Below are positions 14,834-14,895 of a stretch of 14,895 nt of DNA, piece after piece. A program made the position numbers and the translations under genes. Position 1 is the first letter of the stretch; each line of letters starts with the position of its first letter. Where the stretch lies: positions 1 to 14,895 of the forward strand of contig JABMPV010000265.1 in the NCBI GenBank assembly GCA_013202595.1, read 5' to 3'. Below the pieces are notes generated by a model. It did no database searches. It saw only the letters and a program-made list of their open reading frames with translations, and was not told the origin of the DNA. The DNA is from a bacterium (GTDB lineage Bacteria; Actinomycetota; Acidimicrobiia; Spongiisociales; UBA11373).

Positions 14834-14869
14834 CGGCCGGTTGCTCCGCATTCGAAGCACCGCCGGCCG
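14834..14869. repeat. Imperfect inverted repeat near the right edge
   Basis: CGGCCGG followed by TTGCT pairs with AGCA and CCGGCCG (14856-14869) with a small bulge, around a 10-nt loop. It may be the terminator of a gene lying beyond the right edge and transcribed leftward. The rest of 14781-14895 shows only the tetR promoter region and no gene. Confidence 0.25.
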
Positions 14870-14895
14870 AACGCTGCCGACCTGAATGCCACCAA

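Overview
This is a gene-dense, high-GC (estimated by eye at about 65%) bacterial window in which every gene I can support lies on the minus strand. GTG starts with good ribosome binding sites, a probable leaderless regulator transcript, Arg/Ala/Val/Asp-rich and Lys-poor proteins, and the gene families present point to an Actinomycetota chromosome. Something like the Acidimicrobiia would fit, but the lineage is an inference. I see no tRNA, rRNA, CRISPR array, insertion sequence or phage gene. The long plus-strand reading frames are antisense shadows of the real genes.

In the direction of transcription (right to left) the layout is as follows. (1) 14780-11099: a TetR-type regulator, an ABC ATPase and a large double-FtsX (MacB/LolE-type) permease. 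Their junctions are 0 and 1 nt, so this is a tight operon, and a palindromic operator candidate overlaps the regulator's own start codon. (2) 10970-8264: an aldo/keto reductase followed by a thiamine-diphosphate-dependent enzyme of the acetolactate synthase/2-hydroxyacyl-CoA lyase superfamily. (3) 8170-6402: two tandem paralogous exported proteins. They share a nearly identical signal peptide and an N-terminal module with an NLNADLLDG motif, but their C-terminal beta-sandwich-like domains have diverged. Each gene is preceded at a similar distance by the same 26-bp element. (4) 6268-2971: a DrrA-type ABC ATPase and two ABC-2 permeases with start/stop junctions of 2 nt and a 4-nt overlap, a second complete export system. 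(5) 2853 to the left edge: a large GH13 (alpha-amylase family) protein, cut off at its C-terminus by the window edge.

The two ABC systems are mechanistically different. One is a type V ABC-2 heterodimer-like exporter, and the other is a type VII FtsX/MacB mechanotransmission system with a TetR repressor. The most interesting part is the paralog pair with its shared upstream element: a 5-bp GATCG repeated at a 10-bp period, about 61-67 nt before each start codon. The region between the two paralogs (320 bp) carries no gene but holds a terminator-like hairpin, a 12-bp direct repeat, a 10-bp perfect inverted repeat and the shared element. I found no clearly new defence or mobile system.
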